Counted from the first letter of the stretch, positions 8,156 to 17,538 are shown. The stretch: DNA of 64,000 nucleotides from Streptomyces sp. 840.1 (GCF_003751445.1 NZ_RJUU01000002.1:1399051-1463050); one strand, 5' to 3'. Notes: a model not told the origin generated them from the letters alone. Made by a program: numbers and translations.

Positions 8156-9451
8156 TCACGCTGATTCGGGTGCCCCTTCCCGAACGGCTTCCCCGGGTCC
8201 CGGCAGGCTCGGGCTGTCGGCCGGTGCGGCGCCGCGCAGCGCGGCCTCGACCCGGCGGTTGCTGGTCATGGTCGCGGTCAGGGCCGTCATCGCGAGGAGG
8301 AGGCCCGCAGCTGCGTAGAGCGGGGTGCGCACGTCGTACGTGGTGGCCAGCCAGCCACCGACGAACGCGCCGAACGGGGCTGCGCACATCGCGAGCATGC
8401 GGGAGGTGGAGGCGACCCGGCCCATCAGGTGGGCCGGGACGATCGCCTGCCGCAGCGAGGGTGCGAGCACCATCGTGGCGCCCATGCCCGCTCCGCAGAC
8501 GGCGAGCGCGAGCCCGGCCACGTACGGATTCGGGGCGGCGGCAAGACCCAGAACGGCAAGCCCCTCGACTGCGGCCGTGCAGGTCAGCGCGGTGCCCGTG
8601 CCGAGTCGCCGGCCGAGGAAGGAAGCGATGCCCGCGCCGAGCAGCCCGCCGGTGGCCTCCGCCGTGAGGAGCAGTCCGAAGCCGAAGGTGCCGATGCCGA
8701 GACGTTCGCGTGCGAACAGGGCGAGTACGGTCTCCACGGCGAGGAAGGCCACGTTCCCGACCGCCGGGCGGAGCGCGAGCCCCAGCAGCAACCGGTCCCG
8801 GAAGACATACGAAGCCCCGGCGCGCGCCTCCTGCAGCAGCGACGCGCGGACGCCGCCGGCAGGCCGCGGTGTGGCGGGCAGCGTCCGTACGAGCAGTGCG
8901 GAGACCGCGAACGACACCGCGTCGGCGAGCAGCGGAACCGACCGCCCGAGTGCGAGCAGCGCACTGCCCGCAGGCGGCCCCACGAAGCCGGACATGGCGG
9001 TCTGGGCCCCACGCAGACGGGAGTTGGCCCGCTCCAGATGTACCGGGTCGCGGCCGAGCAGATCGGGCAGATAGGCCGTGGCGGACGTGTCGAAGAAGAG
9101 CCCGCCGAGGCCCAGCAGGAAGGCTACGGCCGCGAGCAGCGGAATGCTCAGCGAGTCCAGCACGGCGGCCACTGCCGGAATCACGAGCAGCACCGCACGG
9201 GCCGAGTCCGCGACCCACATCGTTCGCCGGCGGTCCCAGCGGTCCATCAGGGCGCCGCCGATCACCCCGAAGAGCAGCCACGGGAGAGTGCCGGCGGCCG
9301 TGACGACCGCGAGCGCCATCGGATCCCGCGTCAACGTCAACGCGAGCAGCGGCAGCGCGGCATGCGTCACGCCGTCCCCGAGCGAGGACACGGTCTGAGC
9401 GGTCCACAGCCGGCCGAACCCGGTCGGCAACTTGCTTATCTCAGTACTCAC
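8156..9451 (-). CDS. MFS transporter (DHA3-like)
   Basis: A 431-residue, 12-helix exporter. It opens with GRLWTAQTVSSLGDGVTHAALPLLAL, where the conserved SxxGDG pattern is typical of the MFS_3/enterobactin-exporter-like group, followed by motif A GALMDRWDRRRTMWV. It overlaps the ArsR-like regulator upstream by 4 bp (ATGA), so regulator and exporter form one operon read leftward. The gene is convergent with the PEBP gene, leaving only 26 bp between stops. Substrate unknown; resistance or metabolite export is the usual role. Confidence 0.9.
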   Translation of the reverse strand: MSTEISKLPTGFGRLWTAQTVSSLGDGVTHAALPLLALTLTRDPMALAVVTAAGTLPWLLFGVIGGALMDRWDRRRTMWVADSARAVLLVIPAVAAVLDSLSIPLLAAVAFLLGLGGLFFDTSATAYLPDLLGRDPVHLERANSRLRGAQTAMSGFVGPPAGSALLALGRSVPLLADAVSFAVSALLVRTLPATPRPAGGVRASLLQEARAGASYVFRDRLLLGLALRPAVGNVAFLAVETVLALFARERLGIGTFGFGLLLTAEATGGLLGAGIASFLGRRLGTGTALTCTAAVEGLAVLGLAAAPNPYVAGLALAVCGAGMGATMVLAPSLRQAIVPAHLMGRVASTSRMLAMCAAPFGAFVGGWLATTYDVRTPLYAAAGLLLAMTALTATMTSNRRVEAALRGAAPADSPSLPGPGEAVREGAPESA

Positions 9452-9987
9452 TTGGATTCCCCCTCGGCCTGCTTGCCCTGCGCGGGGCGGAACAGTGCGA
9501 AGACGAGCGACGCGTCCGGCAGCGAGGGGTCGGACAGCTTCCGGTACTCGTGCGCCAGAGCCTCCACCCGTGCCCCCAGCTCCGCGAACTGCTCCTCGGT
9601 GAGCCGCAGATGAGCCATTCCTACGTGCCGGGCGCCGTTCACGGGCGACGCCTCCAGGTCCGCGACCGCGTGTCGCATCAGCAGGTCCGGCTGCCCTTCT
9701 CCCGGATCCGGCAGAAGGATCGACCGTGCGGCCATCGCGTAGTACCGCTCGGTCACCCCCCGCACCTTCCGGGTCCGCACCACCTTCACCAGGCCGGCCC
9801 GCTCCAGCAGCCGCACGTGGTAGCTGGAACTCCCCTTCGCGAGTCCCACCCGCGCGGCGATCTGCGTGATCGTCGTCGGCTCGAAGCGGAGCACGGCCAT
9901 GATGCGGTGGCGCGTGAGATTGGAGACGGCGCGCAGCTGCTCGTCAGTGGTGATGCGAAACGTCTCGGGAACGTCTTCGGTTGGCAT
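9448..9987 (-). CDS. ArsR-like winged helix-turn-helix regulator
   Basis: About 179 residues from ATG 9987. The DNA-binding domain covers roughly residues 13-80, with ITQIAARVGLAKGSSSYHVRLLERAGLVKVV as the helix-turn-helix and the wing VRGVTERYYAMAA. The C-terminal half is an effector or dimerisation helix set seen in this Streptomyces group. I chose ATG 9987 because the longer frame from 10113 would run through a perfect 30-bp palindrome that is better explained as the operator. Overlaps the downstream exporter by 4 bp, so it most likely represses itself and the exporter. Confidence 0.88.
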   Translation of the reverse strand: MPTEDVPETFRITTDEQLRAVSNLTRHRIMAVLRFEPTTITQIAARVGLAKGSSSYHVRLLERAGLVKVVRTRKVRGVTERYYAMAARSILLPDPGEGQPDLLMRHAVADLEASPVNGARHVGMAHLRLTEEQFAELGARVEALAHEYRKLSDPSLPDASLVFALFRPAQGKQAEGESK

Positions 9988-9990
9988 GCG

Positions 9991-10020
9991 CTCAATGGTC
10001 AACGAGTCTTGACCATTGAG
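9991..10020. promoter_or_regulatory. Perfect 30-bp palindrome, probable operator of the ArsR-like regulator
   Basis: Arms CTCAATGGTCAA and TTGACCATTGAG are perfect 12-bp reverse complements around a 6-bp centre. It ends 3 bp before the regulator's ATG at 9987. Binding there would block transcription of the regulator-exporter operon. Confidence 0.75.
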
Positions 10021-10248
10021 CAAGGGGATTTCCGTACCAGCTTCGGGAGTTGACCGTCCGGCGCCGGAAATCGTCGCTTCCGGGCGCTCTGAGGAGGTTC
10101 GGCCGACCGGCACGTGGAGGCCGAGGCCGAAGACCGGGCAGCCGGCGATCGCAGCTGTGGCGACACGGCCGTGGCGCGGGGCAGGGCCGGTGGGCCGACC
10201 GGGCCGCGAGGCTTGATCGTCCCCGAACCGGTTGCATAGCTTGCGGGC

Positions 10249-10788
10249 ATGACTGAACTCGGACCCGTCGCCTGGCCACCTGCCCCGATCAGGACGGAGC
10301 GGCTCGTGCTGCGTGAGCCCGGGGCTCAGGACCGCGCGGCGTTCATCGAGCTGCTCGCCTCACCGGAGGTGCACACCTACCTCGGCGGCCCCCGGCCGCG
10401 TGACGAGCTCGAGCGCGAGATGCCCGAGGTGCCCGAGCGGTGGCCGGGAAGCTTCGCCGTTGACCTCGACGGGGTGATGATCGGCCAGATCCTGCTCAGG
10501 AGAGCGTCGGAGCGGCACCGCCCGGCTGCTGTGGGGAAAGCCGATCTCGGCTACCTGTTCCTGCCGCAGGCGTGGGGGGCCGGGTACGCGGCCGAGTCGT
10601 GCGCGGCGGCACTCGACTGGCTGGACAGCGTCCTTCCCGGCGAGCCGGTGGTACTCGCCACCCAGACGGCCAACGTCGGTTCGATGCGCCTCGCGGCCAA
10701 GCTGGGGTTCACCGAAGTGGAGCGGTTCCGGGCCTGGGACGCTGAGCAATGGCTCGGCATGCGGCCCCCGGCCACGCCCTTCGGCTGA
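10249..10788 (+). CDS. GNAT family N-acetyltransferase
   Basis: A 179-residue RimJ/RimL-like acetyltransferase. It starts with the family's PIRTERLVLREP strand, and the acetyl-CoA loop is in KADLGYLFLPQAWGAGYAAESCAAAL (equivalent of the Q/RxxGxG/A motif), followed by the NVGSMRLAAKLGFTEVERF strand-helix. It transfers acetyl from acetyl-CoA to an amine; the acceptor is unknown. Preceded by a promoter-like GATCGTCCCCGAACCGGTTGCATAGCTTGC region; no strong ribosome binding site is seen. Monocistronic. Confidence 0.9.
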   Translation: MTELGPVAWPPAPIRTERLVLREPGAQDRAAFIELLASPEVHTYLGGPRPRDELEREMPEVPERWPGSFAVDLDGVMIGQILLRRASERHRPAAVGKADLGYLFLPQAWGAGYAAESCAAALDWLDSVLPGEPVVLATQTANVGSMRLAAKLGFTEVERFRAWDAEQWLGMRPPATPFG

Positions 10789-10830
10789 CCTCCTGCGACG
10801 TCCGCGCGGCGGAGCGGTGCGGTGGTCCTT

Positions 10831-10860
10831 CGGACCCTTCGGACCCTTCGGACCCTTCGG
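10831..10860. repeat. Tandem 9-bp repeat (CGGACCCTT)
   Basis: Three full copies of CGGACCCTT are followed by CGG, with a partial copy before. It sits in the short convergent gap between the GNAT gene and the leucine-rich-repeat gene, downstream of both stop codons. Copy number may vary between strains. No function is evident. Confidence 0.8.
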
Positions 10861-10919
10861 CGCGGACACCGGGCAGGGTGCGAGATGTCCGCCCGCTGCC
10901 GTCGCTGTGTCAGCTCGCC

Positions 10920-12461
10920 TCATGCACGCGGCGTCGCAGCCCGTTCGGCCCTGCCCACCAGGTCCCGCATGACGGCCTGCGGCAGCGACGGGTTGGCGGC
11001 GGCAGCCTCCACCACTTCCCGGTCGTCGGCGGCGAGCAGCTCGACGATGGTCCGTGGCGGCAGGGCCGGGTGCCGGGCGGCGGGCAGCCGGGCCCGGCTG
11101 TCGGTGAGGCAGGCGAGCAGCGCCGGTCCCGTCGCGCGGCGGTGCCGGGCGATCTCGCGCAGCGCTTTGCGGGGCGGCGGCAGCCGGCCGGCCAGGTCCT
11201 CCAGCAGGGCGGGCGGCGCGTCCGGGTTGGCCGCCACCTTGGCGACGACCTTGGTTCCGTGCCGGTCGATCATCATCCGCAGCTGGTCCTCGGAGAAGCC
11301 CGGGTGCGGCGCTATGGAGTTGACCACCTTCGCGTCCGGGTCGGCGGCGAGCCTGTCGCGGAGCCCGGGAGGCAGATCGCGTCGTTCGGCCAGGAGCATC
11401 CGCAGCGCGGGAACCGCCGAACGGGACAGCTCCTCGGCCTCGGCGGGGGAGGCGGCGGAGATCCTCGGCAGGGGCGTCGGCCCGATCTTGACGGTGGCCG
11501 CGAGACGCGAGAGTACGTCGAGCGGCACCAGAGGGTTGTGCGCGAGCGCGCGCCGCACGTCGTGACCGTGGTCGGCGGCCAGCTTCCGGATGACTGTGTC
11601 GTTGATCGCCGGGTTCTTCGCGAGATCGGCCCGGACTCCGGGAACGGGATCGTCGGCGAGCCTCGCCGCTGTCTCGGGCGGCAGGCCGGGGCGAGCGGCA
11701 AGCGCCCAACGCAGCATCATGGAGGGGTGGCCGGCGTACCGGAGGAGAGCCTCGACAGGCGTGGCGGGGTTCCGCAGGACCTGACCGGCGATCTCGTGCG
11801 CGGTGGATTCGTGGGAGCCGTCGCAGGAGGCACCGGACCGCAGGTCACAGTCGGGGCGGGGGCAGTACGGATCGTGTACGAAGGGCGTCGCCTCGCTGTC
11901 GCAGACCAGGCATCGCTCCAACGGCGGTAGCCCCTCACCGGTGGCGAGCGCGGCCAGCACGTCCGGTGGCGTGGCCTCGTTGGCCGCGACCGCTCGCCGG
12001 ACCTCCGCATGCGGATGACGGGCGAGCCGGGCCGCCATGTCGGCGGTTGTCCACAGCGCGAGTTCCGCGACGACCTGTATGTCCGGGTCGGCGGCGAGCC
12101 TCTCCCGTACGTCGTCGGGAAGCCCGGGACAGGCGGCCAGCTTCTCCCGGCGCCGGGCGTCCGGGTCCCCGGCGAACAGCCTCGCCCACTCCGGGGCACC
12201 GTCCTGCCGGTCGAGCAGGGCGAGCGCGGCCTCCGGCTGCGTGACGGGGTCGATGTCGGCGGCGGTCAGCAGACCCTCGTACGCGAGCCGCACCGCACTC
12301 TCCCCGACCCGGGCGGCCAGCGCGACCGCCTGCCCGTGGCCGAGGTCCGCACGAGCGGCCAGGCTCTCGGCGATGTCCGCGTCCGCGACCGCGATCAGGC
12401 GCTGCACCAGGTCGAAAGGCAGAGCCGGGTTGCCGGCGAGGCCGCAGAGAGCATGGTTCAC
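10920..12461 (-). CDS. Leucine-rich-repeat-variant (LRV/HEAT-like) protein with a central cysteine cluster
   Basis: A 513-residue soluble protein built of roughly 25-residue helical repeats of the form (L)ADDPxxxVRxxLAxNPxxPxxVLxxLA, recognisable throughout, for example near residues 105-155, 240-330 and 360-420. About residues 192-225 break the pattern with a cluster of cysteines and one histidine (CLVCDSE, HDPYCPRPDCDL, GASCDGSHES) that could bind zinc or an iron-sulfur cluster. LRV proteins with Fe-S clusters are known, but in those the cluster is N-terminal. Such solenoids usually mediate protein contacts. Convergent with the GNAT gene; no partner gene is evident. Confidence 0.8.
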   Translation of the reverse strand: MNHALCGLAGNPALPFDLVQRLIAVADADIAESLAARADLGHGQAVALAARVGESAVRLAYEGLLTAADIDPVTQPEAALALLDRQDGAPEWARLFAGDPDARRREKLAACPGLPDDVRERLAADPDIQVVAELALWTTADMAARLARHPHAEVRRAVAANEATPPDVLAALATGEGLPPLERCLVCDSEATPFVHDPYCPRPDCDLRSGASCDGSHESTAHEIAGQVLRNPATPVEALLRYAGHPSMMLRWALAARPGLPPETAARLADDPVPGVRADLAKNPAINDTVIRKLAADHGHDVRRALAHNPLVPLDVLSRLAATVKIGPTPLPRISAASPAEAEELSRSAVPALRMLLAERRDLPPGLRDRLAADPDAKVVNSIAPHPGFSEDQLRMMIDRHGTKVVAKVAANPDAPPALLEDLAGRLPPPRKALREIARHRRATGPALLACLTDSRARLPAARHPALPPRTIVELLAADDREVVEAAAANPSLPQAVMRDLVGRAERAATPRA

Positions 12462-12974
12462 AGGAAGACATACTGCCCGGGTCGTGAATGCCCCGACAAC
12501 CAGCAGTGCGACCGTGAAGGCCCTCGTCCCGGAGCGCGGGACGGGTACCCGGCGCGAGACCCGCCCGTCGCGCCGGGGACGTCACCGTCCCGTGCCGGCA
12601 GCATCACGGCCCGCGCCTGACGGCACGCGACCGAAGGTGATGGATTGCCCTGTGCGAAGACGGGCACGCGAGGTACCAACGGGTCGGAGGCCGGGCTCGG
12701 CCGCGGCCGGTGCACTCCTTCGGCCGAGCGCGCCTGATGCGGGAACCGTCGGTGGGAGCCGGTGCGGACGCGGTGCGCACGTTGACTGGTGTGGCTGTCG
12801 CCGAGGTTCCCGGAGGCGGCAGGGCAGGAGCGGGATCGACGAAGCGATGTGATGCTTGATCCAGGTTTGACACCTTACGTTCCGGGCTAGTCGAACCGAC
12901 GCGACTTCGTTTCGCCGCTTCCGGCGGGACCGTGTGACCGCTTCGACTGAAGGCAAGATGATGGAGGCAGCCCG
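12462..12974. other. Intergenic region before the catalase
   Basis: This 513-bp divergent gap has no frame I believe. The long overlapping frames on both strands lack ribosome binding sites and family resemblance. It should contain promoters for the LRV gene (leftward) and the catalase (rightward); a candidate SigB-type promoter for the latter is listed separately. Confidence 0.5.
12864..12889 (+). promoter_or_regulatory. Candidate SigB-type promoter of the catalase gene
   Basis: GGTTT at 12864-12868 and GGGCTA at 12884-12889 are separated by 15 bp. This resembles the Streptomyces SigB consensus GNNT-N14-16-GGGTAC/T with one mismatch in the -10. It lies about 85 bp before the catalase ATG. 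A TTGACA at 12867-12872 overlaps it but has no good -10 at proper spacing. Confidence 0.4.
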
Positions 12975-14498
12975 ATGACCGACACTTCACGTGAGCCGAC
13001 CACCACTGATTCCGGTGCCCCGGTGGAGAGCGACGAGCATTCGCTCACGGTCGGACCGGGTGGCCCGGTCCTGCTGCAGGATTCCTACCTGATCGAGCAG
13101 ATGGCCCAGTTCAACCGGGAGAGGATTCCCGAACGGCAGCCCCACGCCAAGGGCAGCGGCGCCTTCGGGCACTTCGAGGTGACCGGTGATGTGAGCGCCT
13201 TCACCAAGGCGGCGGTGTTCCAGCCCGGGACCAGGACCGAGATGGTGGCCCGGTTCTCGACGGTCGCCGGCGAGCGCGGCAGCCCGGACACCTGGCGTGA
13301 CCCGCGTGGATTCGCGCTGAAGTTCTACACCAGCGAAGGCAACTACGACATGGTGGGCAACAACACCCCCGTGTTCTTCATGAAGGACCCGATGAAGTTC
13401 CAGCACTTCATCCGGTCCCAGAAGCGCCGCGCGGACAACAACCTGCGCGACCACGACATGCAGTGGGACTTCTGGACCCTGTCGCCCGAGTCGGCCCACC
13501 AGGTCACGTGGCTCATGGGAGACCGGGGCATCCCGCGCTCCTGGCGCCACATGAACGGCTACACCTCGCACACGTACATGTGGATCAACGCGCAGGGCGA
13601 GCGCTTCTGGGTGAAGTACCACTTCAAGACCGACCAGGGTGTCGAGTTCTTCACCCAGGACGAGGGCGACCAGATGGCGTCCGCCGACACGGACTACCAC
13701 ACCCGGGACCTCTTCGAGCACATCCGCGACGGTGAATTCCCGAGCTGGACACTGCACGTGCAGGTCATGCCGTACGAGGACGCCGCGGAGTACCGGTTCA
13801 ACCCGTTCGACCTGACCAAGGTGTGGCCGCACGGCGACTATCCGCTGATCGAGGTCGGCCGGATGACGCTGGACCGCAACCCCACCGACAACCACGCCGA
13901 GATCGAGCAGGCGGCCTTCCAGCCGAACAACCTGGTCCCCGGCATCGGCCCGAGCCCGGACCGGATGCTGCTGGCGCGGCTGTTCTCCTACGCGGACGCG
14001 CACCGCCACCGCATCGGCGGCAACTACCAGCAGCTCCCCGTCAACGCGCCCGTCGTCCCGGTGAACACGTACTCCAAGGACGGGGCGATGGCGTACCGCA
14101 AGACCGCGGATCCCGTCTACGCGCCCAACTCCAAGGGCGGTCCCGAGGCGGACACCGCCCGGTACGGGACCCCGCCCAGCTGGTATGCCGACGGGGACAT
14201 CACCCGGACCGCGTACGTGTCCCACGCCGAGGACGACGACTGGGGCCAGGCGGGCACCATGGTGCGTGAGGTCCTCGACGACGCGGCCCGCGAGCGCCTG
14301 GTGGACAACGTCGTCGGGCATCTCCTCAACGGCGTGACGGAGCCCGTGCTGCTACGTGCGTTCGAGTACTGGTCCAACATCGACAAGTCGATCGGCGAGC
14401 GCATCCAGCGAGGCGTTCGCGCCAAGGCCGGGGAGCGGGACCCCAAGGCCGCCGGACAGGGCAACCCCGCGCGACGGGACATGCAGGAGAAGGCCTGA
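12975..14498 (+). CDS. Monofunctional haem catalase
   Basis: A 507-residue small-subunit catalase that converts hydrogen peroxide to water and oxygen. Catalytic His57 lies in [16 protein letters not shown], the distal Asn130 in [10 protein letters not shown], and the haem-ligand Tyr339 in [14 protein letters not shown]. The NADPH-binding segment and the C-terminal helical region (about 400-490) are complete. GATGGAGG precedes the ATG. No CatR/Fur-type regulator lies beside it; a candidate SigB-type promoter upstream and a SigB-family sigma gene 20 kb away suggest stress control. Transcription ends at a strong hairpin 34 bp after the stop. Confidence 0.96.
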   Translation: MTDTSREPTTTDSGAPVESDEHSLTVGPGGPVLLQDSYLIEQMAQFNRERIPERQPHAKGSGAFGHFEVTGDVSAFTKAAVFQPGTRTEMVARFSTVAGERGSPDTWRDPRGFALKFYTSEGNYDMVGNNTPVFFMKDPMKFQHFIRSQKRRADNNLRDHDMQWDFWTLSPESAHQVTWLMGDRGIPRSWRHMNGYTSHTYMWINAQGERFWVKYHFKTDQGVEFFTQDEGDQMASADTDYHTRDLFEHIRDGEFPSWTLHVQVMPYEDAAEYRFNPFDLTKVWPHGDYPLIEVGRMTLDRNPTDNHAEIEQAAFQPNNLVPGIGPSPDRMLLARLFSYADAHRHRIGGNYQQLPVNAPVVPVNTYSKDGAMAYRKTADPVYAPNSKGGPEADTARYGTPPSWYADGDITRTAYVSHAEDDDWGQAGTMVREVLDDAARERLVDNVVGHLLNGVTEPVLLRAFEYWSNIDKSIGERIQRGVRAKAGERDPKAAGQGNPARRDMQEKA

Positions 14499-14531
14499 CG
14501 ACAGTCATGGCGCAGGCTCCGTACCTGTGAC

Positions 14532-14580
14532 CGACAGAACCCCTGGCCGGCCGGATCGAGGCCGGCCAGGGGTTCTGTCG
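14532..14580. terminator. Strong hairpin between convergent genes
   Basis: Perfect 21-bp arms (CGACAGAACCCCTGGCCGG... paired with its complement) with a 7-nt loop. No U-tract follows, as is common in Streptomyces. It lies between the catalase and convergent sigJ and can serve both. Confidence 0.85.
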
Positions 14581-14656
14581 CAACGAGGCGCGAGCCGGAG
14601 GAGCTGGCCGGCCCTGCGTGGCGGGCGGGCCACCGACGCGGTGCCGACCGGGCGGT

Positions 14657-15574
14657 TCAGGCGAGTTCGTGCAGGGTGCCGTCCGAGACGGCGCGCAGCT
14701 TGTCGGGGTTGGCCACGTTGTGGATGGTCGCGATGCGGCCCTCCGGGTCGAAGTCGAAGGACATCGTGGCAAGCACGCGGTCCGGGCCGTGGAAGACCAC
14801 CCCCGGTCCGCCGTTGATCCAGGTGAACTCGGCCCGCATCCGACTGGGTTCGACGCCCTGGTAGCTCGCGGTGCCGAGCGCGGCGAACCAGCCCGCCACG
14901 ACCTTCACGCCCACCACCGGCTTGAGGGCCTGACGGACCTTGCCGCCGCCGTCGGTCCACAGGGTGACGTCGGGTGAGAGCAACTCCATGAGGGCGTTGA
15001 TGTCACCGCCCGTGGCCGCGGCGAAGAAGCGCTCGGCCACGTCGCGTTGGCCGGCGCGGTCGGTGGTGAACCGGGGACGTCGGGCCCGGACGTGCTCGCG
15101 GGCACGGTGCGCCGCCTGCCGGACGGCGGGCTCGGCGCGCTCCACCGCCTCCGCTATCTCCGCGTAGCTGAAGGCGAAGACCTCCTTCAGTACGAAGACC
15201 GCACGCTCCAGGGGACTGAGCGTCTCCAGGACGACGAGCAGGGCCACGGAGACCGAGTCCGCCACGGCGACGTCATCGGCGGTGCCGGGGCCGGTGAGGA
15301 TCGGCTCGGGGAGCCAGGGCCCGACATACGTCTCACGCTGGTGGCGGGTCGAACGGAGCAGCTCCATCGAAAGGTTGGAGACGATCCGGGTCAGGTACGC
15401 CTTGGGGTCGGCGACCTGGGAACGATCGGCCGCCGACCACTTGAGCCAGGCGTCCTGGACCACGTCCTCGGCATCGACGGCGGTGCCGAGGATGCGGTAG
15501 GCGACGGAGAAGAGCAGGGTGCGGTACTGCTGGAAGGCGAGCTGGTCACGGTCGGCCGGCTGCGGCTGGATCAT
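14657..15574 (-). CDS. sigJ: RNA polymerase sigma factor SigJ (ECF41-like, with SnoaL-like tail)
   Basis: A 305-residue extracytoplasmic-function sigma factor. Region 2 (LFSVAYRILGTAVDAEDVVQDAWLKW) binds the -10 and core polymerase, region 4 (SPLERAVFVLKEVFAFSYAEIAEAV) binds the -35, and residues about 180-300 form a SnoaL/NTF2-like domain ending TIHNVANPDKL, as in SigJ/ECF41 factors, where this domain regulates activity in place of an anti-sigma factor. The ATG at 15574 overlaps the oxidoreductase stop (ATGA), so they are co-translated. ECF41 genes are typically next to an oxidoreductase, carboxymuconolactone decarboxylase or epimerase gene, as here. Confidence 0.93.
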   Translation of the reverse strand: MIQPQPADRDQLAFQQYRTLLFSVAYRILGTAVDAEDVVQDAWLKWSAADRSQVADPKAYLTRIVSNLSMELLRSTRHQRETYVGPWLPEPILTGPGTADDVAVADSVSVALLVVLETLSPLERAVFVLKEVFAFSYAEIAEAVERAEPAVRQAAHRAREHVRARRPRFTTDRAGQRDVAERFFAAATGGDINALMELLSPDVTLWTDGGGKVRQALKPVVGVKVVAGWFAALGTASYQGVEPSRMRAEFTWINGGPGVVFHGPDRVLATMSFDFDPEGRIATIHNVANPDKLRAVSDGTLHELA

Positions 15575-16764
15575 TTGGCACTCCGGATGCGGGTGTAGCG
15601 GCCGCCGTGCGGCCAGATCGCGCCCGAGGCGGGCATCTTCTTCATACGGGCGAAGGTCGGCCACGGCGACGCGGTGACCGTCTCCTTGTACCGCGCGGCC
15701 CGCTTTCCGGTCAGTACGACGCGGCGCGGGCTGTCGTCGGGGTGGGTGAACTGTACGACGCCGTCTTCCCGGCCCAGGCTGACGGGTGTGTGGTAGTAAC
15801 CGAAGCGGAAGGGCCTGGGTTCCTTGCCGGCCAGCGTCCGCAGGATCGAGCGGGCCGCGTGCACGCCGGTCGGCATGCCACCCTGACAGGTCCCGTGCAT
15901 CACGCCGTAGCCCTGCCGGATCGCCGCCGCGTCGCCGACGGCGTAAACATCGGGGTGGGAGACGGAGCGCAGCGAGCTGTCGGTGACCACGCGGCCGCGC
16001 TCGTCGACGCTCAGGCCCGCGGCGGCCGCCAGCGGCGAGACGCGGGTCCCGCTGGTCCACAGCACGGCGGCCGCCGGGATGCCGGAGCCGTCCGCCAGCT
16101 CGACGCTGTCCGGCAGCACCTTGGTGACCTCGGCGCCGGCGCGTACCGTCACTCCGAGCCGGGCGAGCGCCGCGTCGACGTGGGCCTTGGCCTTCGGGTG
16201 CATGCCCGCTCCGGGGTCCCGCCGGCCCAGCAGCACGACCTGGAGCTCCGGGTAGCGCTCGGCGATCTCCGCGGCGGCCTCGACGCCGGTGAGACCGCTG
16301 CCGGCGACCACCACCGTCCCGCCGTCGAGCCGGGCCAGCCGGTCGGCGAGGAGCGCGGCGTCCTGCGGGCCGTTCAGGGTGTGGGCGTGGGCCTCGACGC
16401 CCGGCACCGAGACGGTGTCCGCGACGCTCCCCAGACCGTAGACCAGGGTGTCGTAGGCGAGGTCCCGGTCGTCGTCGATCCGGACGGTCTTCGCCTCCGC
16501 GTCCACGGCGGTGACCCAGCCGCGGACGAAGTCGGCGCCGGTCCCTTCCAGCAGCTCCCGGATGTGCATCTCGGCCGTCTCCTGACCCGTGGCGCTCATG
16601 TGCAGCCGGAGCCGTTCGGTGAAGTTCTCGCAGGGGTTGACCAGCGTCACGTGCACGTTTCCACGCTTCCTGGTGCGGGCCGCGAGTTGGATCGCGGCGC
16701 AGAGACCGGCGTAACCGGCGCCCAGGACCAGAACCTCGTGCTGCTGCGTCTCTGTCGCGTTCAT
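15571..16764 (-). CDS. NAD(P)/FAD-dependent oxidoreductase (NDH-2-like)
   Basis: A 397-residue pyridine-nucleotide disulfide-oxidoreductase-fold enzyme without a redox-active CxxxxC. FAD-binding GAGYAGLCAA lies at the N-terminus, the NAD(P)-binding GSGLTGVEAAAE in the middle, and the FAD-contact DVYAVGDAAA near residue 300. The fold matches type II NADH dehydrogenases and related quinone or carotenoid-linked enzymes. ATG 16764 follows AGAGGCGG. It is the first gene of a two-gene operon with sigJ, coupled by ATGA, and is the likely partner or target of that sigma factor. Confidence 0.92.
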   Translation of the reverse strand: MNATETQQHEVLVLGAGYAGLCAAIQLAARTRKRGNVHVTLVNPCENFTERLRLHMSATGQETAEMHIRELLEGTGADFVRGWVTAVDAEAKTVRIDDDRDLAYDTLVYGLGSVADTVSVPGVEAHAHTLNGPQDAALLADRLARLDGGTVVVAGSGLTGVEAAAEIAERYPELQVVLLGRRDPGAGMHPKAKAHVDAALARLGVTVRAGAEVTKVLPDSVELADGSGIPAAAVLWTSGTRVSPLAAAAGLSVDERGRVVTDSSLRSVSHPDVYAVGDAAAIRQGYGVMHGTCQGGMPTGVHAARSILRTLAGKEPRPFRFGYYHTPVSLGREDGVVQFTHPDDSPRRVVLTGKRAARYKETVTASPWPTFARMKKMPASGAIWPHGGRYTRIRSAK

Positions 16765-17010
16765 CGCTCTGCCGCCTCTTTCGTGTCGGTCGTCCGGGCC
16801 TTGCGAACGACCACCAGACGCAAGTTCCTCCTCCGTTCGTGACACGGGGCCGATGTGACCCGCGCCACACAATTCGCCGGTCGTTGAGTGCGGTCGCCGA
16901 GGCCGGGCGGCGGTGGACGAGCACCTCCGGCCGAGGGCCCGCCCGCCGGCCCGGCACGGCACGGCCTAGGCTGGCCGTCTCATCCGACGCGTCGCGACAA
17001 GGACCAGGTC

Positions 17011-17538
17011 ATGGGCAGCAGCACCGCGATCCGCCTGATCGAGCCGACGGACGCCGCCGCGATCGCTGCGCACCGGGTGCGGGACGTCGAGGCCTTCCGG
17101 CCGTGGGAACCGGCCCAGCCGGCCGACTACTTCACCCCGGAGGGCCAGGCGGAGAGGATCGACGGGCTGCTGGCCGGATACCGGGCCGGCACGGTCTGGC
17201 CGGGCGTTGTGCTCGCCGGCGGCCAGGTGATCGGGCAGGTCACCATCGGGGGCGTCCTGCCGCAGCCGCACCTGCGCCGGGGCTCCGTCGGATACTGGAT
17301 CGCGAGCGTCGCGCAGAACCGAGGGCACGCCGGGCGCGCCGTAGAGCTCGCCCTGCGGGTGATGACGGACGAACTCGGGCTGCACCGCGCCGAGGCCTCC
17401 ACCAATCTGGAGAATCTGCCGTCACAACGGGTGCTGCGCCGCAACGGGTTCAGCCCGTACGGCGTCGCGCACTCCTCGATCTTCCTCGACGGGAGCTGGC
17501 GGGACGCGCTGCTGTGGGAGCGGATCCTCGGCGGCTGA
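17011..17538 (+). CDS. GNAT family N-acetyltransferase (RimJ-like)
   Basis: A 175-residue acetyltransferase. It opens with AIRLIEPTDAAAIAAHR, has the acetyl-CoA region YWIASVAQNRGHAGRAVELALR (loop QNRGHAG), and ends with NLPSQRVLRRNGFSPYG, the classical strand-helix of ribosomal-protein alanine acetyltransferase relatives. ATG 17011 follows AAGGACCAGGTC. Acceptor unknown. Stands alone between divergent and convergent neighbours. Confidence 0.9.
   Translation: MGSSTAIRLIEPTDAAAIAAHRVRDVEAFRPWEPAQPADYFTPEGQAERIDGLLAGYRAGTVWPGVVLAGGQVIGQVTIGGVLPQPHLRRGSVGYWIASVAQNRGHAGRAVELALRVMTDELGLHRAEASTNLENLPSQRVLRRNGFSPYGVAHSSIFLDGSWRDALLWERILGG

Noticed and set aside
14657..16957. A single 766-codon leftward frame covering sigJ and the oxidoreductase region
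   Set aside because: Only its last 305 codons are SigJ. The upstream part is Arg/Pro/Gly-rich and out of frame with the well-supported FAD oxidoreductase on the same strand.
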